Position numbers and translations under genes: made by a program. From Amaurobius ferox (lineage: Eukaryota > Arthropoda > Arachnida > Araneae > Amaurobiidae), in assembly GCA_951213105.1 (NCBI GenBank), contig OX578136.1, positions 74,889,230 to 74,953,229 on the forward strand: a DNA stretch of 64,000 nucleotides, read 5' to 3'. The notes under the pieces were generated by a model that was given only the letters and a program-made list of their open reading frames with translations, made no database searches and was not told the origin of the DNA. The first letter of the stretch is position 1, and the number at the start of each line of letters is the position of its first letter. Below, one piece after another: positions 1 to 13,270 of the stretch.

Positions 1-212
1 CGTTCAAATCGGTCCATTTGTTCGTCAGTTATCGTCTCCACAGACTCACTGACACACACACACACGCACACACACACACACAGACATCACTTCAAAAATG
101 TTTGATTCGTGATCAGGGATACTTGAAACGTGCTCTCCCGTCGAAAACTCGAATTCGAATTTTCGACCCCGTCACAATAATTTCCTTATACATTATGTAT
201 ATAATGAAAGTA
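1..212 (+). repeat. Family A interspersed element, 3' portion (cut by window edge)
   Basis: Contains the family A right-hand landmarks in order: GGTCCATTTGTTCG, a (CA)n tract at 52-82, TTTGATTCGTGATCAGG, CGAAAACTCGAATTCGAA, GACCCCGTCACAATA, and the terminal hairpin of near-palindromic TTTCCTTATACATT / ATATAATGAAAG. The same order is seen at 33457-33674. The open reading frame across it is repeat, not a gene. Confidence 0.85.
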
Positions 213-295
213 AAAAAATCATTGCATAATATAAGTCATAGCAGCATAAGAAAGAATCTTCCTCATAAAATGCTGATAATTAAATAACCATTTTT

Positions 296-512
296 AACAC
301 TTTACTACATAGTTGGAAAGTGGTTATGGCTTTGTTCATTCTGTCTGTTTGTCCGTTAGCACGATAACTGCCGTAAAAAGCCATAGAGAGCCAGGCGATT
401 TATATTTCGATGACGTCATTTGAATCAAGTTCGTTTGAATGAAGTTTTTAAGTTTTCAAATATAATTAATTATTACAGTATATTACCGTTGAATGTATTG
501 CATTTTAGAGAT
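296..512 (+). repeat. Family B element, internally deleted copy
   Basis: Begins with the family B terminal hairpin AACACTTT...GGAAAGTG, then TTCATTCTGTCTGT and GTTAGCACGATAACTGCCG, then jumps to the 3' segment with GATGACGTCATTTGAA and AATGTATTGCATTTTAGAG. Compared with the 1.26-kb copy at 21680-22940 about a kilobase of interior is missing. Confidence 0.75.
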
Positions 513-1836
513 ACTCCGTACGAAGAACAGGCATGCTGCTAGTTAGGCAATAAAATTTTACTCTGCACGGTGAACGCAGATGGGTCAATTTAGAACCCGA
601 TACAGAAAAATTATAATTTTGGATAAGAAATTGAAGACTTCTTTATTCTACTACATTCCGAAGTCTAAATTAAACATTGCTCTTCACAACATTCAAATTT
701 GTAAAGCTATAGTAAGAGAACAAAAATTATGCTCTGGCCTGGATACAGCAGTATAAATATACACCGATGCACCAATTGTCATGTTTCGTAACATCATGTG
801 ATTTATAAATTGAATAGGGAAGAAATACATTCCAAATTTAATTTTTGAGGAAATGATCATTAGATTATTATCATTGGTCAAGTGCCAGTTTCAATTTGTT
901 TTATTTTTAAATTTGTCGCAAAAAAGTTTAATCTCTTTTGTACTGTGATTGTTTGTCTGGTGGTGGAAATATGAAATCCAATAAATAAATGAAAATAAGA
1001 AATCCAAGATACTGTTTACTTTAAAATTTATCACTGATATTTTATGCAATTTCTTCTATGATTTTAATTTCAGTTCTTAGATTTCGAATGTTTCTAAATT
1101 ATCAAAATTAAATAAATTTTATTCTTAAACACAGTTCCGACGATTTCTTTCCTATAGCAAATGTTGAATAAAAATTTATCTGAGCAAACTGTCATAATTT
1201 GAAATCAACATATAGATAATGCGAATTATTGTCCTTGAATGTCTTACACTTTTACTAAAATTATTAAATTTTAAAAATATTCATAATTATGTCATAATTA
1301 AAGAAAATATTATCTATCTATATTTACATAGAAAGTTTAATCGCATTGAAAAGTTTTTAACAACACTAACAATTGCGGCATATGACATGTTTGTTTTGCT
1401 ACCGCTGCAACGAATCTTTGATGCTGATGAGTAGTTCTAACTAAATAGTCATTGCACTGTTCACTGATAAATGAAGAAAGCATTTTTAAAAACATAATCC
1501 CAGTCTTTTTTTATCCCTTCTCATCTTCAACCAAAATGATAAATAAAAATTCATTTTATATTAATGCTCATTCTTGACTTTAATTATTTTTAATTTGAAA
1601 TTAATTTTAAAATTTGGGTTCCTTTACATTTAATACTATATGTGATGAGCTTGTGTTTAATTCCTTAAATGGCAAATTTTAATTCGCATACAAGCCAACA
1701 GGTTTCAAAATATTCAGGCCGGTCCGCGTTGGAGTTGGTTTTGAGTATTTACGGTACGGCTCAGGTATATTCCAATGAAAAAATTTCGGGCTTTGGACGA
1801 GTCAAATCTTGACATTTTTGAACCGGGAAAATTTTT
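513..1836. other. AT-rich intergenic DNA, no gene seen
   Basis: No conserved coding pattern, RNA gene or terminal repeat pair found. The short open frames are compatible with chance in AT-rich sequence. Confidence 0.6.
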
Positions 1837-2785
1837 ACTTTCCTTATATACATAATGTATAAGGAAAGTATTGTGACGGGGTCGAAAATTCGAATTCGAG
1901 TTTTCGACGGGAGAGCACGTTTCAAGCATCCCTGATCACGAATCAAACATTTTTGAAGTGATGTCTGTGTGTATGTATGTGTGTGTGTGTGTGTGAAAGT
2001 ATGTGTGTGTGTGTGTGTGTGTGTCAGTGAGTCTGTGGAGACGATAACTGATGAACGAATGGACCGATTCGAACCAAATTTGGTACAAAAATCACAATCC
2101 GTAAACACTGGAAGCCTATTGTTTTTATACGTAATCGAATGTTCAGAACCCCCCTAAATTTTCGAATAAAATTTTGAAAAAATCGTCAAAAAATCAAAAC
2201 CGCTAATAAAGTTACGCAAATAGACATTTCTTATGTAATTTTTCATTAGAAAACGATTGGCATAAGTTTTAGAACGCTAACATGAACCGTTCTCGAGATA
2301 TTGTACATTTTTCAAAAAAATTATGAAAAAGTCACATAAAAAAAAAATTCCTATTTAGAAACATGTTCACTTTTCATATGTAATACCATGCGATAAATTG
2401 AGTGACATCATTCTCGTGGATCTAGCTTGTTCCATTCATGAAAAAATATACTTTGAATAATACTTTTGTATTTAAACGCCAATAGTCATTTATCTGCTGT
2501 AAGAATAACTTTTTTCTTAGTGCATAACGCTTGGCGAGATTTTGGCGACGAATTTGGCGGAATGTCGCCAACTTGGCGACTTTTTTGAAATGTTGCCAAA
2601 TTAATGAAAATCTCGCCAAATGGATAAAAATGATGCTAAATCAATGAAAATGACGACTAATTGTCGAAAATTCAATATCTTGGAAAGAATATTAGTATCT
2701 ACTATAAGAAAAACCTATTTTTTTACTGTAAAAGTAGTAAATTCATTACATTATATAAGGAAAGTCATGTGTTGCCCACATCAGA
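1837..2785 (-). repeat. Family A element, near full length, short subfamily
   Basis: Reads on the minus strand from CTGATGTGGGCAACACATGAC (right side, ends 2785) to the terminal hairpin ACTTTCCTTATA...TATAAGGAAAGT (1837-1870). The interior has a block of TTGGCGA/TCGCCAA motifs (2530-2640), conserved blocks around CTCGAGATATTG, and a (GT)n microsatellite at 1969-2023. No protein is encoded. Very close to the copy at 32778-33674. Confidence 0.88.
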
Positions 2786-4804
2786 TTTTTTAAATTAGAC
2801 CTGTGCAGACCTCTAGTCTCTAAATAACTGACTTTTGATCTTCGACTTTTCCTTTTCTTCTGCCGGCTCCAAGAACTGGGATTTTTCCAAATTTAGATAA
2901 TTCCCCCCATTATTGCAGTGACGCAGTAGCCGGAACACATTTTTTTTTTTAATTCTTAAATTCTAAAAACTCCTTACTTATTCCCATTATTTATTTATTT
3001 ATTGAAGATAAAAACGGGTTGCTTTTCTAGTTCAAGGACTCCAGAATGACAAACTGAATGATTGAGTAAATATCTTTTATCACATATGTGTTTAGGAAAC
3101 GTTTTGAAACTTTAATTTCGAAGGGGGGTTAAATACGCCTATGCGCATGTGCTTAACATGTGTGTTAAATGTTTAATTGGCTGAATAACTGAGAAATGCC
3201 CAGTCTAAAATGAGACATATATTTGAAATTTGGTGCATGAGTGAACAGTCTGAAAAAGACAACTGAAAAAATTGAATTATTTAAAAAATCGTGTTTTGTA
3301 GGTTTGCTCATTAGGAGGCCGTTGAATTTCAATGAATATTCAGCTAGTGTTTAACTATTTGGTAAACCAATTAGATTTTCCCATTAAAATTCCTGCTGCG
3401 TTAGGTTCTGTCCCGCATTTGAATTTATGAGTGCACAAAGATTTAGTCTTCTAGGTCACAGGAAGCTTCTGAAGGGTTTGGAACGACAAATACACGCAGA
3501 ATAATAATTATACAGGTATTTATTGAATTACAGTATCTGTATAAATGAAATCATTTTTCCTTTCTTGTTTGTAAATAATTTTTATTGTTTGTATAAATAT
3601 TCGGTGAACCAGTAGTTTTTCTCCCTCAAAATTCCGACTGTGTTAAGTTCTGTACCGAAGTTGAATTTTTGAGTATACAAAGATTTAGTCTTCTAGGCCA
3701 CCGGGGCTTTTGAAGGGTTTATAAAAACAAAACACATTCAGGACAATTATTATATAGGTCTCTATTGAGTTACTATGTCAACAAATGAAATCATTTTTCT
3801 GTAAAAACGCCGTGAAAGTGCAGTACCGCTACTAGAGACTAGCTATTTGAATAGAATTGCAGTTCCGCAGCGCCCGTGTAGTGGCAACCGCCATTTCTAT
3901 TCATTACTAGGCAGAACCCGAGATTTTCGAGTAACCCCGGTTAAAACAAATCGTTTTCAACACATGGAATTCTCATGCTAAATACTATAATTTCTAAATA
4001 TATTCTGCAAGGCTAAAAAATGCGGTATGTAGAATATCACATATTTTTAATGCTGTATCGTCCATTTCAAACTACAAATTTCATACAATGCACTCTAATG
4101 TATACTATTTAAAAAGGAAATAATGATATATTCAAAATGACTAAATAAATATTAGTTTTATACCATCGCTCTGGACTCATAGGCATAGAAATATCATTAA
4201 TTTTATTTTTAATTCCAGTTTTTTAATACACACATTTTAGTGTTGTACCTAGATTAGTCTCCAAAATACACATTGAAGTTACACACACACACATATATAT
4301 ATATATTTATATTATAATTATATAATAATCGGTTAGGAGAACTCTTTGGTTATTCCTTGACAAGAAATAGAATGGATAGGAAACTTTCTTTCAGTAAGTG
4401 GGAAAAGCCTCCAGTTACGTTTTTTTCATTCTTTCATTCATTTACTTTGTCCCCCAAACCACACACCCTTCTAAGATTCCCCCTTTATCCTCTTGGACAG
4501 GCGAGCAAGTCATAAACTATAGAGGTCCAAGGGCCTTTCGTCACCTTTACTTACTCTCATTGGCCTATCAGATGCCAATCATTTGAAAAAAGGAACTGCC
4601 CATCTCTTGAGCCACCGGGTGCAATTTTCAAGGGAACGGTGATTTTTTTTAACTGAAGCGTCCCCTTAAGAGCTCATACGGTTATTTTGTCCTGAAAAAG
4701 GGGGGATTATAATGCCATCGAAGCAACTGTAGTCACCTAACTGACATGTATATGCTTTCCTCAAGGAAGTTTTGTAAGTTAATGGCTTCCAAGCAGCAAT
4801 TTTG
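2786..4804. other. Non-coding stretch with a tandem duplication
   Basis: No gene seen. It includes an ancient two-unit tandem duplication (listed separately) and a short CA/TA microsatellite at about 4281-4308. Confidence 0.55.
3366..3805 (+). repeat. Two-copy tandem duplication, period about 241 bp
   Basis: The segment starting AACCAATTAG at 3366 recurs diverged at about 3607 (AACCAGTAG). Both carry CAAAGATTTAGTCTTCTAGG, GAAGGGTTT and AAATGAAATCATTTTTC in the same order. Divergence suggests an old duplication. Confidence 0.7.
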
Positions 4805-5026
4805 GAGTGAGATAACCGAGTGGTTAAGTCACGGGGATTGTACTCGGAGGACCCGAGTTCGGTTTTCGGCTTTGCCTAAACTGTTCCCGTGTACGAGCAC
4901 GTTAAATTTGTGGGTTTGAAAGTCCTTCCGAGCGATTAGATGGCATTGTCTCGGCGGTCTAAACAGATATCTTACACCTTCGGGCAGGTCGGACGGGCTG
5001 GCTCGAAAGAAAGATATCAGCAGTTT
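4805..5026 (+). mobile_element. tRNA-headed SINE sharing its tail with the 5S-headed SINE
   Basis: The head looks like a Ser/Leu-type tRNA: box A is TAACCGAGTGGTTAAG at 4813-4828, and a decayed box B (GAGTTCGGTT) is at about 4855. The body has CACGTTAAATTTGTGGGT and AAGTCCTTCCGAG, which align with the body of the 5S-headed SINE at 16400-16470. The end, CAGGTCGGACGGGCTGG, matches its conserved tail. Flanking duplications could not be set with confidence. Confidence 0.7.
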
Positions 5027-6750
5027 TATTTATTGTACGATAAATATTTTTAATCTTTTTAGGCCTATTTATATTTGTAAGCTAAGCGTTGATTAGTTTA
5101 TCGTTGATTAGAAGCGTTGATTAGATTTTAATATAAGAATGAACTAGTAGCAAAGCTGTTAATTAATAAAAAAAAAATCTGAAAGTTAATACACGTTAAC
5201 GCTTAATATCAACTCTTAACTACCTATCAGGTGATTTTGACACAAATTAAAACAATGAACCCAGCAACAATACAAAAGTATCCAAATACTATTGTCTATA
5301 TTTAAATATTTTTAAATTAAATATGTAAATAAATTGATCATCATTATAACCACACATTCAGCTAAATTAAAAAATATTTAAAACAAAGCAATTTACAAAA
5401 AAATCTCATAAATAATATTTTTATGCAAAATTTGGATGACATGTTGGTTGACATTTCTTATCACAACTAAAACTTTAATATTTTTATCAGGGGGGTGGGC
5501 TGAGTATACCTAGTGTGTGTGTGTGTGTGGGGGGGGGGGCTTAGCTCCCTCTGGCCCTTGCCTGACTACGGTGCTACGTCAAACGTCCAGTGCTCACCAG
5601 GAACTTACCCGCGGGGTTTGCAGCTTCAAACGGAATGGATGCCACCTGTAAAGACAGCACTGATATATAGAATCCAGGAATAATTACAGATAAGATCTCT
5701 TTAGGTAGACAAAATAAGTCATCTCTACTTCGTGGTAATCATTTATAGTTATTACTGGAGGGAGACAGCTATTTTTTGAAAATGCCAATCCCAGAGCTGT
5801 AAATTTTCCATTTCTCTTTTAATTAGGTGGTCAGTCGAAAAAGTACTGGTAACCAGGTGTTTTTGTCATTAGCGTAAACATGTTTCCTGGGAGTAAAGAT
5901 CAGCTTGGTTTGTGTGCGAGATAGTTCAGGGAGCTATGGTAAGGAAGATGTGAACAAGACTGAGATGTGACATTTACGTTGATAGGATTTTCTTTCAAAT
6001 ATTTTTATGTTTAAAAAACTTCATTTTTTGGTATTTAGTAAAATATGAAGTTAGAAAAATCTTGAAATTTCCCAGAGGGGGCAAAGCCCCCTCTGGAAAA
6101 GTTCAGCGGGGGCTCGTGCCCCTCTGCCCCCCCGTAGTCGGCGCCTATGGTGACCATGTACTAGGGTTGAACTGGGCGTGTTTTTCGGCCCGGCCGATTT
6201 TAAAGTAGCGACCCTAGTTCAGTGATAATGGAGTGGGAATCAACACAATAAAAAACAACTGCAAAAGTCCTATTTTTCAAGGGAATGTTATAAAAGAATA
6301 TATCTTAATCTATAATAATAAAATGCAATGTCTGTCTGCGTGTTCGCTACTCCTCCAGAACAATTACCAGGTCGCGCTCAGTTATAAAATTTTACACGCA
6401 AAGAGTGGCGAAGCATTAGGAAAGACAAGGTTATCAGTGTGTATCCACGTTACTTTTATTTTAATTACGGCCAAGTATTTTAATTATATATAATTCGAAA
6501 TACACGTATGAAATGTTTTTCGTGTAAATAAATGCAGGGAGATATTGACAAATTTTTGCTCTGCTTGGTTTTCTTTTCCTTGCTTGCATTGAGAGAACTC
6601 GCCGCTTGCAGGAGAGACATCTTTTGTCTCTCCCTTCAATGTTTTATTGAGGGCTAGCTGAAAGAGTATGTGTGCGTTAATTCTACGCTAGCTATAGTTC
6701 TCAGATAGACGTGTCTATATGCTGTTTTCAGTACATATATTTGCTGAGTT
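5027..6750. other. Non-coding stretch, with hairpin and Helitron-like 5' motif
   Basis: No gene seen. It holds a GT/G tract at 5512-5540 and a GC-rich hairpin at 6072-6096 (CCAGAGGGGGC, loop AAA, perfect complement). It also has a segment starting about 6310 with AATGTCTGTCTGCGTG after TA-rich sequence, resembling the 5' end of many arthropod non-autonomous Helitrons. That last reading is weak. Confidence 0.4.
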
Positions 6751-6754
6751 TCAA

Positions 6755-7900
6755 GTCTTTGAGGCCCTAACTAACTAGGTTCCACTATTGATCATGTCGT
6801 TTTCATTGTGGTATGCAATTTTTTATTCCTTGGATACAGAACTTTACGGGTCCAGCTTGTTTTGGGCCCGCAATAGTTAAGGTGCACATCTTTGGGATTG
6901 ACTTGAAAGCCGGATTACCTAGAAAGATCAAATTACGCACATCTTGCCTTTCACTGTATATTTTGAATTTCGAATCTTACTTGCCCAGCCAGCCCTTTCG
7001 TTCTGTCGCATGTTTTTTGGAATAGCTCGAGAACCGAAGCAGCTAGAAAGCTTAAATTAGACACATCGTTGCCTTTTGTTGTAATATATTAATTCTATGG
7101 GTTTTGTACCTTACCGTCCATTCCAGTCTGAGCCTGCAATAGTAAAGTACATGTTTTTTTAGGAATGACTCTAGAACAAGAGCAGCTTATCATCGTCACC
7201 AATGGCTCGATAGACAGCCCACTGTGGGCCTTGGCCTTCCTCAGAAGATTCTTTTAAGCTGTCCTCCATGGAGCAGTGCTTATCCAATTTTTAATCTTTA
7301 ACACTTCAAAGTCCTTGTCCACATAATCCATCCATCTCAACTTCGGTCGTCCTCTATAGGTCTTTCCCGATCGGTGAAAATATATTAATTCTTTGGATTT
7401 TGAACCTTACCGTTTCGTCTAGTCTGAGTTCGCAATAATAAGGTGCATGTTTTTTAGGAATAACTCGAGAACCGGAACAGCTTATCATCATCGTCAATGG
7501 CTTGACAGTGAGACACTATGGATTAACTTAAAAAAGTTTAATAACTTTAGTGTTGTTATTAGAATCTCCGACAGCTTTCTGCAGGGCTAAGTTGAAAAGT
7601 AGACAAGCAATTCTATTTTTGATAAAACCAGAGACGCTACAAAGCTGAAATTAAACATAGCTTATCTTTCATTGTATATTTTGATTCTTTGAATTTTTAA
7701 CCATACTGCTCCAGCCCATTCAGGACCCATAATAGAAAGTTACATGCTTTGGGGAATAACTCGAAAATCGAAGCAGTTAGATAGCTTAAATTTGGTATTC
7801 GTTTGATATATTTACTTTGGATTTTGAACCTTACCGGTATTACCTTTCAGGGCCCATCATAGAAAAGTACAAGTTTTGAGGGAAATTCAAGAGAACAAAA
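6755..7900 (+). repeat. Diverged tandem array, unit about 145 bp (array 1)
   Basis: Repeated motif order: ATAACTCGAGAACCGGAGCAGCTAGAAAG, AAATT..., CTTTTGTTGTATATTTT, TTTGGATTTTGAACCTTACC, then GGGCCCGCAATAG and a GTACATG T-run. Occurrences of the 'aactcgagaacc' landmark lie at about 6894, 7023, 7166, 7461, 7620 and 7757. A foreign segment at about 7187-7372 (CACTGTGGGCCTTGGCC... CTTCGGTCGTCCTC) interrupts it. The same unit forms the array at 17700-18430. Confidence 0.75.
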
Positions 7901-10900
7901 ATAAATTTTAAAGATCCACACAAACTTTTATTTTAAAATGAAGTAAAAAGTACAAATCAAATTAGAAACATTGTATTTGCTAATTTTGGTTGCTTGTTTT
8001 ATGTCTCTCCAAATTATTTTATTACGCTTCGCTATCAATAGTCAAAAAGTTAAAAATATCTTCGTAAACAAAACATTCGATTTAGCTCTGCAGAAATAAA
8101 ACCATTATTAGAAACTTGTGTTTCTAAAAACATTAAAATTAACGCTTCCAACTAAAGCGACCCAGCCGGTAACAGTACAGCAATGTGCCGTGCAATCCGT
8201 GTTCGGCCTGAGGGTCAGACCAGCCCGAAAATTTACCTACACGACCATTGAAAATCTGTTAAATTGCCAGTACAAGTCCTCATTGTTTAACAACGTGCCT
8301 ACCTTGAAAGTTCGAGGACCCGAACCGTCCCGTTATTGTATGATAAAGGGCCGGTCCCTATTCAGTCCATGGACTGCACCAATCAAAAACCCATCGATGT
8401 TCTCGGCCAGTGATTAGAGTGGATAAGTATGTTCATTGGAATGTTCTTTATGTTGATTGAAATGCTGTCCCTCATGCATCATGAAATGCATCAGGCATTG
8501 CCCGATAGGCCAGTCCAACCCTGCTATGTACCGTTTTGCCACACCTTTGAACAACCTTGCCGTTTTGAACACCTAAAACTCCTATAACTAGAACCATCCT
8601 CTTTTCCGAAAAGTTATGTTATTCAGTTATAGATGCATAGAATGACCATAAGACAGTTTTGTGTCTTTTACTTAAAAATGTACACTGAAATAAATATAAA
8701 TTCAAAGTTACTGACTACTCATTTAATAGCAAGCTCACACATTTGTCCTTTCCTGTTCGTTATCAATATTTTACTTTCCCACTTTTTTAAATTGACACGT
8801 GGTAGTACATTAAATTGACTTATGACGGTATATTCCACGAATAAAACATCCGTATACGGGTTTACACCTATTTTCTTTTGAGTTTGGGCTGATTTGTGGT
8901 AAAAATAGCGGTAAAATCTATTTTAACGTTAGGCGATGAAATCTTACCTCTTTTTTACTAGCTTAAGTAGTCGGCTTTTGTGAGTTTTTCTTGGTTTTCG
9001 ATTTCTATATCTAAAACGCCGCCAACAATAAAATGTAATAAAATGTGGCGGAGATCGCTACCGTCTTGAACACTGCAAAATGTGACTGAACTTTTTCTTC
9101 TGTTGAATAGGCAACTCTTTGTGTTTGCAGTTCTCCGAATAAATCGCTACAAGTAAAAGGGGGAGAAAAAAATGAAAATAAAGTTTTGCCGGTGACATGT
9201 TACTGGAGGGTGTGTAGAGTTTTTCTTTGGCGTTGGCATTTTGATTGACGCCTGTGCCGAGATTGCCGCCTACGTGTTGACTATGACAGGGTAGTGTTCT
9301 TATATTTTTCTCATTATGTTCCAGTTTTGGTCGTCGAAAAGTCTTGCGCCCTGTAATCATGTCCTCGATTGGATTTTATTGATACCATATGTTATCCAGA
9401 ATTAAAGGAAATATTGCCGTTTCAAGTTTAAGACGTGTAATTGTTGAAACTGACAGTTAGAATAATTTTTTCGGAAACTCTATGTATGTATGTTTGTTTG
9501 CGGTTTTCACCAACTTCAAGAAATAAACGCTGGAAATACATAATATTTTTTATAATTGAAGGAAAATTATTGCGATAAGTTGAAAATTTTTGTATCATTT
9601 GAAAGGACTGACATCCTTCGAGTTGCAGACGTAACCAGGATCTTGGAAGGGGGCGTCGAGGATTGAATCATAGATCTTCTATTATATTTTGTATAGCAGA
9701 AGGTCTATAATTGAATCCAGTGGAGTCATATAACTCCAATGGAGAAATCGTATAGCTCGACTTTTTCATATATCTATATTCCACACATTGTTTATATCCA
9801 CTTGAATCACAAACAGTAAAAGAAATGAAAAGAAGAAACACTTATATAAAAATCGAGGATACGTTTTAAGGACATATAATATAAAAATTCAATGTTTAAA
9901 AATGGAAGTGCAAACAAATTTACAACTTATGTATCCACAGGTAATCTTCTATTTGGCTGTACCACATATTATTCATTGGAAGATATTTTGTAACGTTTCA
10001 CTTTAATAAGATACATAATATTTTAAACTATCTCATTTTTACTTTTGAAATTCTACTTCGAAACACATAGCGCTTCTCTTGGAACAAGGTAATTATTTTA
10101 GAAAATTTGTTTAGCTTCTATTGTGTATTTTGAGCGTTTTTATTACAAACTTATCAACTAAATCTGATTCTCAACAATTCTGAATTCAGCTTATGATTGC
10201 TCTTGTAGACTTGGTCAAAAGTTATGGAAACGAAACATTAAATTTACATTAATTTTAAATATAGAAAATTTTAAGAAATGTTAAAAACCGCCTCAAAACG
10301 CGAATTTTCGTCTTAGAAAAACAAGGTTTATCTTAAATGGAAAATGCAGATTTTGAAAATGGAGTTATATGCATATGAAAAAAAATGCATTTTTTAATTA
10401 TTTGCTATTAGCAGCTCGACACCTGCCATTTTGCTTCAAAAGAACGCTTATGGTACGATATAGGTATATATAATATCCGCGTTAAGGAAGAAATCCCATA
10501 CTGAAAACACGGATGCTTCAAGTTGATTAGAAGAAGATTTGGATATTGCAATGTAGGGATATAAAAATTAACTTAATGAAAAATGTTCCAATGGGGTATA
10601 AAAAAAATCGGATGCATCTAAACAAAGAGAAAGATAAAAAAATTTCATTTTTGAAGTCATTGGGGGAAGGGGGGGGGGAGGCCGTAAGTTTGCTTTTTTT
10701 CTTAGTTGTATCAAAATGAATGAATAAACAATTAGATACCACATTTTCATTTTTGTAGTCCGTGGAGGAAACGGAGTAGACTAAATTTTCACCCACAACT
10801 TAGTTTTGGGAGTAATAAACGAAAAATGATTCAAAGGTGTTCCAACTCAAATACAGGAAAATAATATGGGCGCTTCAGGATGATTGGAAAAAAAAGAGGA

Positions 10901-13268
10901 TTTATTAAATGTAGAAGGCAAAAAATCTATTAAAATATTCGAGTTGGATATCAAAATATCTGGCTTATCAGTACTAAGATGAAAACCATTACGTTTTTCA
11001 ATTTTTCTGAGTGGATGAAAAAGTAATCAACATTCTCGTTTAAAATAAATTTCAAAAATGCATTAACCTAATCCAAAACAGGAGACAAATACCATAGCCG
11101 CTTCACGTTTATTAGAAGAAGATAGGGAGGAGGTATAAAATGTGTGTGTTTTTGTAGAAGGGAGTGAAAAAAAAAAATCAAAACTCGCATGGTGCGCCAA
11201 GATTTGGAAAATAGGAGACATTAATATTTAGAGAAAATAACAATTTTTTATTTGTTCATTCATTGGAGAATGAAGACATTAGCTATACATGTTTTTGTAA
11301 AAATTATTAAATGAAAACATCTAAATTAGTTTCAGAAATACCATTAAGTCATGTAATATGCAGCAAAAATTATCCGGTTGCTGCAATTTGATTAAAAAAT
11401 GAAATATTTTTAAAACTGCGAGGTTAGAATTAATGAAATTTTAGTTGCTGCGTCTAACACGTACCAACACGACTAAGAGAAAAATGCAAATTTCACAATC
11501 TTGCATACAGAAACATTAATAAACAGCGCTGATCCATGTGCTTGCTTCCCAAATTATTGTTGCTTGTAAAGAATGGGAACCTAGAAAATGACATTTAACT
11601 TGAGAATAAACTGGTTAAAATGCTTTTTCAAATAAATATTGACGTCACTTCTTGCCTTCATTAAAAAAGACTAGATTTTATTTCTTGAAATGGAATGCAC
11701 CATTCCCCTTTTGACTTTCCATTCTATGCCAAATTATAGGTTAAGATAGGGTAACGCGTAGCGCTCCTGGGAAGTCGCATGTGCAATGAACTACAAAAAT
11801 GATTCGTCCTTGAATTCTGTGAACTAATTTTTTAGTGTCTTCTGTTATTTTATTTCTTTGCGTAGTTTTTCGTTGGAAAATCTTAAGACTGGCCTTTTCA
11901 AATGCTCCCCCTGGTGTGCAATTATTTTTCTGTAATGCTCTTTTTCGCGATGCTTTTTTTCTATGCTATAAGCAGAACTGTGGTTTAAAGAAAGAAAAAA
12001 TTTTGGATCACATCTCACTTTAAATTAAACCTAGATATTTGTTCTATTGTAAAATGGTTTCATAAATAACAGATATTTTTATGCTATTTCTCTCACATTG
12101 GATTCGAAATTCCAATTTTGATGACCTCATTTCTATGATTGCATCCGCAGCTGCGCGCTGTAATTCATGTATGCCATTTTCCATTCGTAATTATTCTTTT
12201 GTCTTCATTTTGAAGTATGATGTTTTCTGAAAAATGGCCAATCTTTCCTGGAAAGATATTGGTATTTACCGTTACATGTTTTTGTATGAAAATGCTTGTC
12301 TTCCAGAAAGATTTTAAATGATTTTCTTATGTTTGTTGTTTTACTTTTCTTAATTTCTGAGTTAATCTTCTCTCCTTTATAACTAGGGACGTACTGTATA
12401 TTCAGGATATTAAGACTAGCTGAAATGTACAAGGAATTCTCGAATATTAAAAGAAAAACTATTGAGTCACACAAGTCGTCTTATTACACAGGGCAATTTT
12501 CATTGCCGGAATTTCAGTTCCACCCACACCCAAGCATTTTAAAGTATTTTTGTAGTATAATCGTGATTTTTAAGGTACTGTATATTCAATCATGCAATTA
12601 GATAAAAGTTCATGTAATTGTCATTCCATATCCGATGTCCACCTTAGAGCCAAAATTATAACCACCATCTTTGAAGACAGAGCCAAGACTAACTAGAAAG
12701 ACAGACTTTGGCGCGAAATTGCAGCGGTTCTTTCAAGTTAGTCTTGAGACAGGGCGGTCTGACGTCAAATTTTGTTGATCTCGGATTGAATTGCGGTCAA
12801 GTGACTTGATCAAATTTTCTTGTTGTGCACGACAAAATTGCGGTAATTCGGGAGCATGCTTTCATACCATTAAAATGTAGTGTTTCTGCAAGATTGCTGG
12901 AAGCAGGCCCTTAGCCTTCAAATATTTCCGTAATGGCCTAAAGCGTCATCAATGACGTGCACGAAAATTTCAGCAAAATTATTCGATATATCAGCGAAAT
13001 TAATGTTGTATGATCCAGATTTCTATTATACTATTTGTTTTAAACATTTTTTTACTATTGACGATATAAGTAAATATTAAAATGTTTTGTAGAGGATCCC
13101 CAAATGCAATTAGGCTCTGGGGTCATCTAGTGTGGGTCAGGCCTTGGCTGGAAGGAATTGCTGGTAGGACCTAAACGTTTGTATGAATTCAAACACTTTG
13201 GCTGAGAATCAACTCTGCATTAATAAGCTCAATGCGGTGATGTCTTTGCTCAGCTATATGGAATTTGT
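7901..13268. other. Long non-coding AT-rich stretch
   Basis: No recognisable gene, RNA or complete transposon. A somewhat GC-richer segment at 8118-8420 has a 99-codon frame with no family resemblance, and 9058-9360 has another on the minus strand; neither is convincing. Poly-G near 10668-10678. Confidence 0.5.
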
Positions 13269-13270
13269 TA

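Noticed and set aside
1761..2157. Open frames with Thr-His or Val-Cys repeats (also at 18-287, 33457-33809, 28946-29377 and 54198-54404)
   Set aside because: They are translations of the family A end with its CA/GT microsatellite and recur wherever the repeat occurs, on either strand.
8118..8417. 99-codon frame
   Set aside because: No recognisable motif and no splice or promoter context; cannot be told from chance.
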